Origin: DAIRFP01 sp036794995
Lineage (GTDB): Bacteria; Desulfobacterota; Binatia; UBA9968
DNA length: 64,000 nucleotides
Reading direction: 5' to 3'
Assembly: GCA_036794995.1 (NCBI GenBank)
Contig: DAIRFP010000001.1
Coordinates: forward strand, 1-64,000
Shown here: piece by piece, positions 1 through 7,955 of the stretch
Layout: every line of letters begins with the position of its first letter
How positions within the stretch are numbered: position 1 is the stretch's first letter
Position numbers and translations under genes: made by a program
Notes under the pieces: model-generated
What the model was told of the DNA's origin: nothing
Databases searched by the model: none
Seen by the model: the letters and a program-made list of their open reading frames with translations, nothing else

Positions 1-353
1 TGGCGGATGATTTCGATGAATTCCTCTCGGTCAGTGTCTTTTAGAATGTAACCCTTGGCCCCGGCTTTGATCGCCGACGCGATCTTCTCATCATCGTCGT
101 GGATGGAAAGCATGAGAATCTTAGTTTTGGGAGCCAATGCAGAGATGAGCTTCGCGGCCTTGATCCCGTCCATTTTGGGCATGCGAACATCCAACAGAGC
201 GATGTCCGGCTCGGTTTCCCGGCATTTGATGACTGCTTCCTGGCCATCGCCGGCCTCGGCGACTACTTTGATGTCCTTGGCGGTCTCAAGCAATATTCTC
301 AGGCTTTGTCTGAACAATCGTTCGTCGTCAGCGATTAACAATTTAAGCGGCAT
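1..353 (-). CDS. Response regulator, NarL-type receiver domain (truncated by window edge)
   Basis: The visible 117 residues form a CheY-like receiver domain: an acidic pair at D9-D10, the phospho-acceptor D55 in LLDVRMPKMDG, and the conserved K105 in GYILKD. The GYILKD wording is typical of the NarL/FixJ group, so a LuxR-type HTH output domain is expected beyond the left edge, but it is not visible. The ATG at 351-353 (complement) is preceded by a good GGAGGG ribosome site. Such regulators are phosphorylated by a sensor kinase and bind DNA. No kinase is adjacent; the only one in the window lies about 37 kb away, so partnership cannot be claimed. Confidence 0.9.
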   Translation of the reverse strand, partial: MPLKLLIADDERLFRQSLRILLETAKDIKVVAEAGDGQEAVIKCRETEPDIALLDVRMPKMDGIKAAKLISALAPKTKILMLSIHDDDEKIASAIKAGAKGYILKDTDREEFIEIIR

Positions 354-595
354 GGAATCCCTCCGCTTTAGTCAATAGCAACGTGTTTCTGAAGACGATT
401 TCTTATATGGCTTCCTAGCAGCGCAGTCAAGAAAGTGAGGTTGTGGTGGGCGGCACGAGCATGAGTATGTTTTCCCAGGTGGTTTCCTTCTCGCAGGTAT
501 TGTCGAGAAAATGAATGAAGGGAGGAAGGAGGAGAGCCGAAAAGACGGTGGAAGAAAACCGCTCTTCGGCATCTCCATTAGCTATCGCAGGGATA

Positions 596-623
596 AAGCC
601 GGCGCGCCGGAAAGGTCCGGCTT
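596..623 (-). terminator. GC-rich stem-loop after the GST-like gene
   Basis: AAGCCGG and CCGGCTT form a perfect 7-bp stem that encloses further self-complementary sequence. It starts 9 bp beyond the stop of the gene at 632-1234 in its direction of transcription. It is followed by only a short T-rich stretch, so it may be a weak intrinsic terminator. Confidence 0.4.
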
Positions 624-631
624 CGCCGACG

Positions 632-1234
632 CTAAAGAACCGCCTTCACTGAAGGCCGCTCTTTCATTCTTTGCAGGTATCGACCCAACCGGGGCAGCGA
701 GGGATCTGGAAGGACTCCGAAGCCCTCCAATCGTGTGAAACGGGGTAACAGGGCCGCGTCTACCAGCGAGAAATCGCCCACTAGATACGGCTGATCGCCC
801 AGCTCATCTTCAAGATGCTGCAAGAGTTTTCGTAGATCGCTTTTTGCCGTCTCGATGACTTGCTGAGTTTGTTCCTTAGGATCCTTCATCGTTTCCATGC
901 GCAGCTTTTGATAGGGGCCGTCGAGATGAGCCAGCCCGTAGTCGGCTAGGATGCGCGCCTTGGCGCGTCTGCCCAAATCCGCCGGCATCAGGGGAGGATC
1001 GGGATATTTCTCGTTCAAGTATTCGTTGATGATGCAGGATTCGTAAAGCACCGTTTTGTCATCGGTGAGAACGGGAACTTTCCCATAGGGACTAAGCTTG
1101 AGGAACTCAGGGGCTTTTTGCTCTTGCTTTCTCAGGTCGATAGGGACGACCTCGTAGGGGAGATGTTTTTCCGCCAGGACGACTTTCACACGCTGGCAAT
1201 TGGGTGAGGCCTTGAAGTCATAGAGCTTGATCAT
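632..1234 (-). CDS. Glutathione S-transferase family protein
   Basis: A 200-residue protein with the two-domain GST layout. The N-terminal thioredoxin-like domain (about 1-78) starts MIKLYDFKASPNCQRVKV and includes the cis-proline segment GKVPVLTD and the glutathione-binding ES pair in LYESCIINEYL. The helical C-terminal domain contains LVGDFSLVDAALLPRF, the N-capping box motif of GSTs. Such enzymes conjugate or isomerise electrophilic compounds with glutathione in the cytoplasm; the substrate cannot be told. The ATG at 1234 is chosen over upstream codons because AAAGGAG sits just before it and the family N-terminus begins there. It is divergent from the decarboxylase module at 1383. Confidence 0.88.
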   Translation of the reverse strand: MIKLYDFKASPNCQRVKVVLAEKHLPYEVVPIDLRKQEQKAPEFLKLSPYGKVPVLTDDKTVLYESCIINEYLNEKYPDPPLMPADLGRRAKARILADYGLAHLDGPYQKLRMETMKDPKEQTQQVIETAKSDLRKLLQHLEDELGDQPYLVGDFSLVDAALLPRFTRLEGFGVLPDPSLPRLGRYLQRMKERPSVKAVL

Positions 1235-1382
1235 TCTGCGTCTCCTTTCTGAAGGGATATTTGAGTGCGGCCGAGTGTCTGAGCACACCTTATACAGGAT
1301 CTAGCGAAAAGAAAAGGCAGCGAGCTTGATCTGCTACCGGTTTGATGTTAAGCGACTTACTCGTTAGCACGGAGAAGATGCG

Positions 1383-1904
1383 GTGACAGCGGAGGACGCG
1401 GCAAGAACCATTTTTAACGGCTTGAAAACGGCCGGCATCAACCTGATCGCCACTTTGCCGGATATCAACCTGGCCCAATTGCTTAGTGAAGTTGAAGCAG
1501 ACCCCGACGGGATTCACGTGCCGCTTTGCCGCGAGGAGGAGGGGATAGGGATCTGCAGTGGCGCTTATCTGGTCGGGAAAAAATGCGCCGTGATTATGCA
1601 AAACGGCGGATTCTTCAACAGCAATAATGCCATCGTAACTACCTTGCTGCAGTACCAGATCCCGCTACTACTCCTCATCTACTACGCCGGTGACATCGGT
1701 GATCGCACTTTCAGTACTTCGGGCAGCGTGACTGAACCCGTGCTGCGCGCCTTGGGCGTTCGCTATTACGTCATGCGCGAACCCAGTGACGCTCCAGAGC
1801 TGATTAAACGGGCGCAAGTCTTGGCTGAGGATTCCAGGCGCCCGGTGGCGTTGTTATTGACGAAAGAAGTGCTTGGCCATCGTGCCGCGCTCAAGTCGCT
1901 ATAG
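1383..1904 (+). CDS. Thiamine-diphosphate-dependent decarboxylase, alpha (PYR-domain) subunit, sulfopyruvate/phosphonopyruvate decarboxylase type
   Basis: This 173-residue protein is a stand-alone PYR domain like the ComD half of sulfopyruvate decarboxylase. It carries the catalytic-glutamate region CREEEGIGICSGAYLVG, in which Glu normally activates the thiamine ring, and QNGGFFNSNNAI, typical of this subgroup. It starts with GTG at 1383. The PP-domain partner follows immediately at 1936, and a flavin monooxygenase and a Rid protein complete an apparent four-gene operon. By family knowledge the pair would decarboxylate a 2-oxo acid carrying a sulfonate, phosphonate or related group. The actual substrate is unknown, and no phosphoenolpyruvate mutase or sulfolactate gene is nearby to settle it. 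Confidence 0.8.
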   Translation: MTAEDAARTIFNGLKTAGINLIATLPDINLAQLLSEVEADPDGIHVPLCREEEGIGICSGAYLVGKKCAVIMQNGGFFNSNNAIVTTLLQYQIPLLLLIYYAGDIGDRTFSTSGSVTEPVLRALGVRYYVMREPSDAPELIKRAQVLAEDSRRPVALLLTKEVLGHRAALKSL

Positions 1905-1935
1905 AAAACCGGGCGAGAGAGTGCCGCCAGAACAG

Positions 1936-2541
1936 ATGAAGAGATTCGATTGTTTAAGAAGCATCGCCGGAGGGGCCACGGATGCTCTAGTCGTAACTTC
2001 TGCCGGAGCTATGACCTTGGAGTGGCATGCGGTGCGCCCTAGCGACGGCAATTTTCGGGTGCGCACCTTGGGGCTTTGCTCGTCCGTCGCACTCGGTATG
2101 GCGTTAGGCTTGCCTAAGCGGCGAGTGATCGCCCTCGACGGAGATGGATCACTATTGATGAATTTGTGCTCGTTACCCACGATCGCGCGCATGGGGCCAA
2201 AAAATCTTATTCACATTGTTTTCGACAATGAGGTGTACGAGGCTTCGGGCAACAAGAGAACGGCGACGGCCGCCGGTACTGATCTCGTTGAAATGGCGCG
2301 CGCCGCGGGCATTAGACGGGCTATGTGGGCAGACTCCGTCGATGAGTTTTCCAAGGTCGTCGGCGACGCTTTGAGCGGTAATGAGCTTTGTTTCATCGGC
2401 GCCAAGGTCACGACGGAGCGCACAGAAGTACCGCCTTATCCAGTTGACGAAGTCGAGAACAAGTATCGTTTTATCCGGCATGTGGAAAAAACTGAACGAA
2501 TCGAGATTATCAGAACCAATCTGCCCGCCAGTTACGTTTGA
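1936..2541 (+). CDS. Thiamine-diphosphate-dependent decarboxylase, beta (PP-domain) subunit, ComE type
   Basis: This 201-residue protein holds the thiamine-diphosphate-binding motif: GDGS at the start, then DNEVYEASGN about 28 residues later, giving the Asp and Asn that hold the metal. It is the missing half of the enzyme encoded by the gene at 1383; together they equal one full-length decarboxylase. The ATG at 1936 gives the usual family N-terminus (MKRFDCLRSI). GTG at 1921 and TTG at 1873 are possible earlier starts; the latter would overlap the alpha gene. It is expected to act in the cytoplasm as an alpha/beta heteromer. A Ser-Gly-Asn-rich loop after DNEVYE is typical of sulfopyruvate or phosphonopyruvate decarboxylases. 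Confidence 0.8.
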   Translation: MKRFDCLRSIAGGATDALVVTSAGAMTLEWHAVRPSDGNFRVRTLGLCSSVALGMALGLPKRRVIALDGDGSLLMNLCSLPTIARMGPKNLIHIVFDNEVYEASGNKRTATAAGTDLVEMARAAGIRRAMWADSVDEFSKVVGDALSGNELCFIGAKVTTERTEVPPYPVDEVENKYRFIRHVEKTERIEIIRTNLPASYV

Positions 2542-2567
2542 TCTCGCTTTGATCGCCGCTGAGATTC

Positions 2568-3602
2568 GTGAAGATCGATATCGAATTCAATTCCGGTGCC
2601 CAGCTCCCCATGGACGCAATCCCGGAACTTGCTCAATTGGCGGAACGACATGGCTTCGATTGCGCTTGGGGTGGCGAGGCGAATAACAAGGACCCAACGG
2701 TCATGCTTGCCGCTATTGCTGCGGTGACGACCCGCCTGAAGATAGGTTCGGCAATCTATCATATCTTGGGACGGACTCCCGTTACTTTGGCACTGCAGGC
2801 CGTAGGCCTCGACGAGCTGTCGTCGGGACGTTTTCTCCTGGGAATCGGGTCGTCCAATCCGACCATCGCCAGATGGCATGGGCAGACCTTCGATCATCCA
2901 TTGGGTCGCGTCGAGGAGTATGTAGAAATTGTTAGGGGTGCGATGCGCGGTGAAAAGCTTGATTTTTCAGGCAAGTTTTTTACAGCCCAAAACTTCAAAA
3001 TGGCTTTTCGTCCGTCAGAGCGGAGAATCCCTATCTACCTGGCGGCCTTTGGCCCGAAGATGACCCGCTTAGCCGGCAGAATTACCGATGGTGTCTTGAT
3101 CAACATGGCCAATCCGATTGAAATACGCCGAATTGCCGAAGAGGTTAGGCGAGGTGCCGAAGAGGCAGGTAAAGATCCTTCGGCCATGGAGATCATCTGC
3201 AAAATCCGTTGCTCTATCGCGCACAACTATGAAGCGGCTCGTGAAGCGTTAAGTCACGCGCTGACGTATTATGCGCTTGCCGATTACTACAGAAATCTGT
3301 TGACGAGAATGGGTTTTGGCGAGGAAATTGAACATATGCGGGCAGCCTGGAAGTCAGGTGGCTTTCACGCCGCCCGAAAGTTGGTCACGGACCGACTTTT
3401 CGCGGGCTTGCCGCTGGTCGCGGCAACATCAGCCGAGGAAGTCGTCGAACAGATCAAACCCTACCGTGAGGCCGGAGCCACCAGGATTATTCTTCCCTAC
3501 GTTGCCGCATCCGATGACGTGGTGAGCGAAATAAAGCATTTTATCGGATATTGGAGCTCCGCGGCCATTGGACTGACCCAGGATGTGAAGAGGAGAGATT
3601 AA
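2568..3602 (+). CDS. LLM-class flavin-dependent oxidoreductase (luciferase-like, possibly F420-dependent)
   Basis: A 344-residue TIM-barrel protein of the bacterial luciferase superfamily. Recognisable elements are LAERHGFDCAWGGE, GSAIYHILGRTPVTLALQAVGLDELSSGRFLLGIG and the C-terminal AGATRIILPYV. The GRFLLGIG segment and the MTRLAGRITDGVLIN segment are typical of the methylene-H4MPT reductase (Mer)-like branch, which may use F420 or FMN. It starts with GTG at 2568, 26 bp after the decarboxylase beta gene, and ends 4 bp before the Rid gene. LLM enzymes next to Rid proteins occur in the pyrimidine-degrading Rut operon (RutA and RutC), where the flavin enzyme opens a ring; a comparable oxidative step is the best guess here. 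Confidence 0.85.
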   Translation: MKIDIEFNSGAQLPMDAIPELAQLAERHGFDCAWGGEANNKDPTVMLAAIAAVTTRLKIGSAIYHILGRTPVTLALQAVGLDELSSGRFLLGIGSSNPTIARWHGQTFDHPLGRVEEYVEIVRGAMRGEKLDFSGKFFTAQNFKMAFRPSERRIPIYLAAFGPKMTRLAGRITDGVLINMANPIEIRRIAEEVRRGAEEAGKDPSAMEIICKIRCSIAHNYEAAREALSHALTYYALADYYRNLLTRMGFGEEIEHMRAAWKSGGFHAARKLVTDRLFAGLPLVAATSAEEVVEQIKPYREAGATRIILPYVAASDDVVSEIKHFIGYWSSAAIGLTQDVKRRD

Positions 3603-3606
3603 ACCA

Positions 3607-4008
3607 ATGCCGTTCGAACTGCTAAACCCTAAAGGACTGGAACGCCCGGTGGGCTACGCCCATGTCGCCAAAGTGACTGGCGGAAGTATCGCTTACGTCG
3701 CTGGCCAAGCGCCTCTTGATGAGAACGGCCAGGTTGTTGGCAAGGGAGATTTTGTCGCGCAGTTCATCCAGGTAATTCGGAATCTCAAGACGGCGGCAGA
3801 ATCAGTGGGGGGGCGCCCAGACCAGTACGCGGCTCTGACGATTTATGTCACCGACCTGCAAGCCTATCTGAACCATAAGCAGTTGTTGGGTGGCGCTTAT
3901 CGTGAAGTATTCGGCAAGCACTTCCCTGCGATTACACTGGTGCAGGTGAGCAGCCTTTATAATCCGGACTGTATGCTAGAGATCTCCGGCATCGTTGTGA
4001 TTGACTGA
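3607..4008 (+). CDS. RidA/YjgF/UK114-family protein, non-archetypal
   Basis: A 133-residue protein with the YjgF/Rid fold signature: GQAPLDENGQVVG, QVIRNLKTAAESVGG, and a C-terminal strand ending EISGIVVID. True RidA enzymes deaminate reactive enamines with an arginine in a PAR motif. Here the corresponding stretch reads FPAITLVQVS, so that arginine is missing, which argues against classical 2-aminoacrylate deaminase activity. The start ATG lies 4 bp after the monooxygenase stop, so the two genes are very likely co-transcribed and coupled. A role in handling or hydrolysing an unstable product of the neighbouring flavin enzyme is inferred from the RutA-RutC precedent. Confidence 0.85.
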   Translation: MPFELLNPKGLERPVGYAHVAKVTGGSIAYVAGQAPLDENGQVVGKGDFVAQFIQVIRNLKTAAESVGGRPDQYAALTIYVTDLQAYLNHKQLLGGAYREVFGKHFPAITLVQVSSLYNPDCMLEISGIVVID

Positions 4009-4213
4009 GCAATCCTACACGGCAGCGCCGGCACTGTATTTCCCGGCATATCTTGTCATAAATCTTCGACAATCCTGACAATATTCGCCTAAAAACCAGG
4101 CGTATGAAGACGACTTAGACTGGCAAAACGCTATTTTTCAAATACTTGCCAGGCTGGCATTCCACTTGCTTCCACTAATTGCGCAATATGTCCAGCGGAC
4201 GGCGGTAAATCAT

Positions 4214-4414
4214 ATGCGATCTAATCCGGCATTAGACATGGAGCGCGATCAAGATATCTTCGAAAACGTCACGGAGGAAGAAATAATTTTTCTGTGGCGT
4301 TCGATAAAGGGCAAAGGCCTTTCAGAAGATGAAGCCTGGCAGGCAATCGTGACAGGGATTGCCTTGGACATGGCGTTTGCCAAAACGAAAACCGTCAAGC
4401 AACTGGAACACTGA
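4214..4414 (+). CDS. Small hypothetical protein
   Basis: A 66-residue acidic protein that I do not recognise. The segment NVTEEEIIFLWRSIKGKGLSEDEAWQAIVTGIALDM looks like two amphipathic helices separated by a glycine turn, which is believable protein and not random translation. The ATG at 4214 is chosen; a TTG at 4166 would add 16 residues, and neither has a strong ribosome site. It stands alone between the Rid operon and a convergent gene at 4534. It might be a small regulator or partner protein, but there is no direct evidence. Confidence 0.45.
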   Translation: MRSNPALDMERDQDIFENVTEEEIIFLWRSIKGKGLSEDEAWQAIVTGIALDMAFAKTKTVKQLEH

Positions 4415-4533
4415 CCCCGTAGATAGCATCCGTCTTTCTAAAACCTTCTCCTTTCCAAGCTCCTAAACACTCTGCCAGAACGCACAAGTTCCTGATTTAT
4501 ATGGCTTGTGCCGAATGCGAACCCTAAGAACGT

Positions 4534-5034
4534 TCAGGTTTGCGATGCCTGTGGGTCAGCCACGGCGATTAGCTCTTGGAGTGACAGCCGATGCAGGCTG
4601 TGGGTACTCTTAATCTGGTGCAGAAGGTCAGCTGTGTCAGGGATTTGAGGAATGAGAGTAAACTCATATTGGGCGAGAATGTTGTCCACGTCCCTTTGGT
4701 CTTCAAGGTCGCGAATGAGTCGCTGCCAATGGTTTTTGCCTGTGGCTGGCGGCAGCGACCTTTCTCGGATCGACCCGTGAAGGGTTCCAACGATTCGCTT
4801 TAAGCGATTGGCGATTTCGTGTTCCTCCCGTGCGATTCGATGGAGCCGCTCGGCTACGTGAGGATAGGGCGCGAGTTCAGCGTGTGATTCAATTTGCGCT
4901 GCGAGTCGTGACATTCGCTGATAGACCGCTAACAAGACATCAATCGGCTCCGTGTATCCCGCAGCGCCGTTCCTGCTACGCTCCGGCAGTAAGAACTCTT
5001 GCAGCTTTGTCAGCAGACCGCGAAGCAGGCTCAT
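4534..5034 (-). CDS. Hypothetical all-helical protein, possibly ferritin-like
   Basis: A 166-residue protein with no signal peptide or membrane span. The sequence is predicted to be nearly all helix. The segment IESHAELAPYPHVAERLHRIAREEHEIANRLKRI has Glu and His spacing (E, then EEHE) reminiscent of one half of a four-helix rubrerythrin or ferritin-like bundle, and later helices carry more Glu, Asp and His. A metal role is only a suggestion. It is divergent from rpoZ, with about 115 bp between them. No clear ribosome site precedes the ATG at 5034. Confidence 0.6.
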   Translation of the reverse strand: MSLLRGLLTKLQEFLLPERSRNGAAGYTEPIDVLLAVYQRMSRLAAQIESHAELAPYPHVAERLHRIAREEHEIANRLKRIVGTLHGSIRERSLPPATGKNHWQRLIRDLEDQRDVDNILAQYEFTLIPQIPDTADLLHQIKSTHSLHRLSLQELIAVADPQASQT

Positions 5035-5094
5035 TGAGCGGGAAGATAAGGATACGGTTGTGTCTTGTCAAGGCGATTGGGCTTGGATTGCACG

Positions 5095-5123
5095 TTGACT
5101 GGATCCCCGAAATCTGGTTCAAT
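5095..5123 (+). promoter_or_regulatory. Candidate sigma-70 promoter for rpoZ
   Basis: TTGACT (5095-5100) and TTCAAT (5118-5123) are separated by 17 bp. The -10 box lies 27 bp upstream of the rpoZ ATG. The -35 box matches the consensus at five of six bases and the -10 box at four. Confidence 0.4.
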
Positions 5124-5150
5124 CATGAAAAGTTTATAGAGGGGTGTTGA

Positions 5151-5345
5151 ATGTCTCGTATAACGGTCGAAGATTGTTTACAACACGTATCCAGCCGTTT
5201 TGAACTTGTCATGCTTGCTTCAAAGAGGGCAAGACAGCTCTTCAAAGGAGCCAGGCCTCTGGTCGAGTCTGATAATCGCGAGGTCGTGGTGGCTTTGCGT
5301 GAAATCGCTGCCGCGAAGGTAAGAAGAAAGCCGCAAGAATCCTAA
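5151..5345 (+). CDS. rpoZ: DNA-directed RNA polymerase omega subunit
   Basis: A 64-residue protein beginning MSRITVEDCLQHVSSRFELV and continuing with ASKRARQL, followed by the VALREIAAAKV helix. These are the hallmark blocks of RpoZ, which clamps the beta-prime C-terminus and helps assemble RNA polymerase. In many bacteria it is also part of the ppGpp-binding site. The ATG at 5151 is preceded by AGGGG at good spacing. It sits just upstream of a sigma-32-type gene and not beside gmk or spoT as in enterobacteria. Confidence 0.95.
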   Translation: MSRITVEDCLQHVSSRFELVMLASKRARQLFKGARPLVESDNREVVVALREIAAAKVRRKPQES

Positions 5346-5486
5346 GGATTATCCGTCGGACTTTCCGTTTTTCCGATAAACCTGCCCAACTTGCTGTTTT
5401 TCCTGGTTTGTTCTTCAAGCGGTTGTTGAAAACTTCCCCACAAACTTGTAGTTCTATTGTTTGGTGGTAGGGGTTTGTTCTCGCCT

Positions 5487-6449
5487 ATGGCCGAAGACCA
5501 AAAAGCAACGTCCAACGATTTTCCTCTCCCCGAGATCGATTTTTCAAAAGAAGTCATCGATAATGAAGAGGCCGGCTCTTCACGTACCGCCCTTGTTCCA
5601 TTTGATCCGCTCCAACGCTATCTTGCTGAGATACGCCGATTCTCTTTATTGAGCCGTGAAGAAGAACATCGGCTTGCCGTTGATTATAAAGAGTACGGCA
5701 ATGTCGAGGCGGCTTATAAGCTGGTCACCGCGAACCTGCGTTTGGTGGTGATGATCGCGCGAGAGTACCAGAAGGCATTCAAAAACCTGCTTGATTTGAT
5801 TCAAGAGGGTAATATGGGATTGATGGAGGCCGTAAAGAACTTCGACCCTTACCGGGGCGTGCGCTTTCCTTCTTACGCTGTCTGGTGGATCCGGGCCTAT
5901 ATGATCCGGTACATCATGAATGATTGGCGCATGGTAAAGATCGGCACCACCCAGGCGCAGCGAAAGCTCTTTTTCAATTTGCAGAAGGAAAAAGAAAAGC
6001 TGGAGGCCGAGGGCTTGACTCCTGGTCCCAAACTTCTGGCGCAGCGGCTGAATGTGAAAGAAGACGAAGTTGTTGAAATGGAGCAGCGGCTTGCCAGCCG
6101 TGACTTGTCGGTGGACATGCCTATGGGCGATGACGAAGAAGCTACCTTACTCCATTTTCTACCGGACCAAAAGGAGTCGCCGGAAGAACAGATTGCTGAA
6201 ACCCAATACCAACATCTGCTGCGTGAGAAGATGGAGCAGTTCGCGAGCGCGCTTAAGGATAAAGAACTGGTGATTTTCAGGGAGCGCCTCCTTAACGAGG
6301 ATCCGTTGACGCTAAGAGAAATCGGCGAGAAATATGACATCAGCCGAGAAAGAGTGCGGCAGATCGAAGAGCGCGTCAAGCGGAAACTCAAGACTTTTCT
6401 GAGCAAAGAGTTCAAAGACCTAACCGGCACAACAGCCGGAACCGGCTGA
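5487..6449 (+). CDS. rpoH: RNA polymerase sigma factor, RpoH (sigma-32) family
   Basis: A 320-residue sigma factor without region 1.1. Region 1.2 reads DPLQRYLAEIRRFSLLSREEE. Region 2 contains the core-binding LLDLIQEGNMGLMEAV and the promoter-melting FPSYAVWWIRAYMIRYI. Region 4.2 is LTLREIGEKYDISRERVRQIEERV, the -35-binding helix-turn-helix. The AQRKLFFNLQKEKEKL block after region 2 is the RpoH-box-like signature of heat-shock sigma factors. It would direct RNA polymerase to chaperone and protease promoters. The ATG at 5487 is chosen; TTG codons at 5457 and 5460 are alternatives and a GGTAGGGG lies between. It follows rpoZ after 141 bp, possibly in one transcript. Confidence 0.93.
   Translation: MAEDQKATSNDFPLPEIDFSKEVIDNEEAGSSRTALVPFDPLQRYLAEIRRFSLLSREEEHRLAVDYKEYGNVEAAYKLVTANLRLVVMIAREYQKAFKNLLDLIQEGNMGLMEAVKNFDPYRGVRFPSYAVWWIRAYMIRYIMNDWRMVKIGTTQAQRKLFFNLQKEKEKLEAEGLTPGPKLLAQRLNVKEDEVVEMEQRLASRDLSVDMPMGDDEEATLLHFLPDQKESPEEQIAETQYQHLLREKMEQFASALKDKELVIFRERLLNEDPLTLREIGEKYDISRERVRQIEERVKRKLKTFLSKEFKDLTGTTAGTG
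6433..6448 (+). terminator. Short hairpin at the end of the rpoH-type gene
   Basis: CAGCCG, a GAAC loop and CGGCTG form a perfect 6-bp stem overlapping the rpoH stop codon. There is no T-tract, so a terminator role is uncertain. Confidence 0.3.
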
Positions 6450-6612
6450 ACTTCAGAATTCCGTTGCGGCGCTGTTTCAGTGGGTTTTCGGCGATTAAGT
6501 CGATGAGTCTCAAGTTATCTGAGGCCTGAACTGTCGCGCAAACTGTCATTTGCGGTTGCGACTTCCGCCGACTTCTGATAGCAAAAATCATTAAGTTTAG
6601 GGAGGAAAGCCT

Positions 6613-7065
6613 TTGCAGTTTGAGAAGGAAGTGGAGATTCTAGCCCCTCGGGAAAAAGTCTGGAATTTTATCTGGGACGTGGATCGATTCATCGCCTGCG
6701 TGCCAGGTTGTAAGGAAGCCAAAACCATAGAAGCAGGGAAACTTTATGCTGCAACCATGACTGAAAAGGTGGGACCTTTTCGCGTGGAGTTTCCAACAAC
6801 GATCGAAGTGCTTGAACGCGAAGAATTCACTCATGTCAAAGCCCAGGCCTCCGGTGCGGATAACAAAATTGGTAGCCGTATGAAGTTGTCCCTCGATGTG
6901 AACTTGCGGGAGCAAGGTGACAAGACCGTGCTCGCTTTTGTTGCCGGTGTCGACATTCTAGGGAAACTGGCTGCTCTCGGGCATAGCATCATCAAGCGAA
7001 AAGCCGACCAGGTCCTCGATGAATTTGCCCGCGCCGTCAAGCAGCGGTTGGAGGGAGATTCTTAG
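6613..7065 (+). CDS. coxG: CoxG-like carbon monoxide dehydrogenase accessory protein (SRPBCC fold)
   Basis: A 150-residue protein of the CoxG/polyketide-cyclase-like family: the N-terminal EVEILAPREKVWNFIWDVDRFIACVPGC is the family hallmark, and the C-terminal half has the usual long helix LDEFARAVKQRLEG. CoxG proteins are linked to membrane anchoring or maturation of molybdenum hydroxylases of the CO dehydrogenase family. It lacks the long C-terminal membrane tail of some CoxG proteins. It starts with TTG at 6613, strongly supported by GGGAGGA just upstream. The coxM-like gene follows with 1 bp between stop and start, so the two are in one operon. Confidence 0.88.
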   Translation: MQFEKEVEILAPREKVWNFIWDVDRFIACVPGCKEAKTIEAGKLYAATMTEKVGPFRVEFPTTIEVLEREEFTHVKAQASGADNKIGSRMKLSLDVNLREQGDKTVLAFVAGVDILGKLAALGHSIIKRKADQVLDEFARAVKQRLEGDS

Positions 7066-7066
7066 G

Positions 7067-7930
7067 ATGCTGCGACGATTTCGCTTAGAGGAACCGGAAA
7101 GCGTGAAGGAGGTATCAGAGCTGCTTGGGCGGTTTGGCGAAGCTGCAAGGGTTTATGCCGGAGGAACGGAGCTGCTTTTGGCAATGAAGGAAGGCTTAGT
7201 TCAATATGAGCGCCTGATTAACGTCAAAAACATCAAGGGTCTGAACGAGGTCACGTTGGACAAAGATACCATCCGCATTGGTGCGCTTTGCACGCATCAT
7301 CAATTGGAAAACGCGCCCCTGTTGCATCAGAATCTCGCTGCCCTAGTAAAATTGGAACAAAACGTCGCCAACGTCCGTGTGCGGCAGGTCGGCACGTTCG
7401 GAGGCAATATTTGTTTTGCCGAGCCCCATGCCGATCCGGGGACGTTGTTGATGGCGCTTGGCGCCCAGATGATCGCGGAGAGATCCACTTCGAAGCGGGA
7501 AATCCCAGCGGTGGATTTTTTTGTCGACGCCTACGAGACTTGTTTGGAAGCGGATGAAGTGCTTACCGAGATCCGCGTGCCGGTGCCAGCCGACAAATCG
7601 GGTGTGGCTTACCTGAAATTCGGCTATCTGGAAAGACCCAGTGTCGGGGTGGCCGTGGCGCTCCGCGTGGATGCAGGCGGTAAATCCATCCAGGATGCAA
7701 CCATTGCGGTGGGCTGCGCGGGGCCTGCACCAAAAAGGGTGCCCGAAGCCGAGGCGTTGCTAAAAGGGGGGAGCGTCGACGAGGCTAAAGCGAACCTTTC
7801 TAAGGCGGGAGAAATCGCCGGGGGAGCCTCGCAGGCGATCAGCGATCTTCACGGCTCCCAGGAATATAAGGAACACATCGTCGGGGTTTTGCTAAAGCGG
7901 GCGTTTGGCAGTGCTCTCAGCCAGTGTTGA
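7067..7930 (+). CDS. coxM: Molybdenum hydroxylase FAD-binding (medium) subunit, CoxM/CutM type
   Basis: A 287-residue FAD-binding subunit of the xanthine oxidase/CO dehydrogenase family. The N-terminal domain has the FAD loop RVYAGGTELLLAMKEG, and a second FAD-contacting motif VRQVGTFGGNICFAEPHADPG matches the TxGGN region. The C-terminal CO_deh_flav_C domain begins near YLKFGYLERPSVGVAVAL. It passes electrons from the iron-sulfur subunit to the acceptor. The ATG at 7067 follows coxG with almost no gap, and the iron-sulfur subunit follows 25 bp downstream. The molybdopterin subunit that should complete the enzyme is absent from the window. Confidence 0.92.
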   Translation: MLRRFRLEEPESVKEVSELLGRFGEAARVYAGGTELLLAMKEGLVQYERLINVKNIKGLNEVTLDKDTIRIGALCTHHQLENAPLLHQNLAALVKLEQNVANVRVRQVGTFGGNICFAEPHADPGTLLMALGAQMIAERSTSKREIPAVDFFVDAYETCLEADEVLTEIRVPVPADKSGVAYLKFGYLERPSVGVAVALRVDAGGKSIQDATIAVGCAGPAPKRVPEAEALLKGGSVDEAKANLSKAGEIAGGASQAISDLHGSQEYKEHIVGVLLKRAFGSALSQC

Positions 7931-7955
7931 GCGATTAGAGAGTTAAGGGGGATTG

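Noticed and set aside
5380..5460. Heat-shock (sigma-32) promoter before the rpoH-type gene
   Set aside because: A GTTGAAA-like and a CCCCA-like box are present but far too close together.
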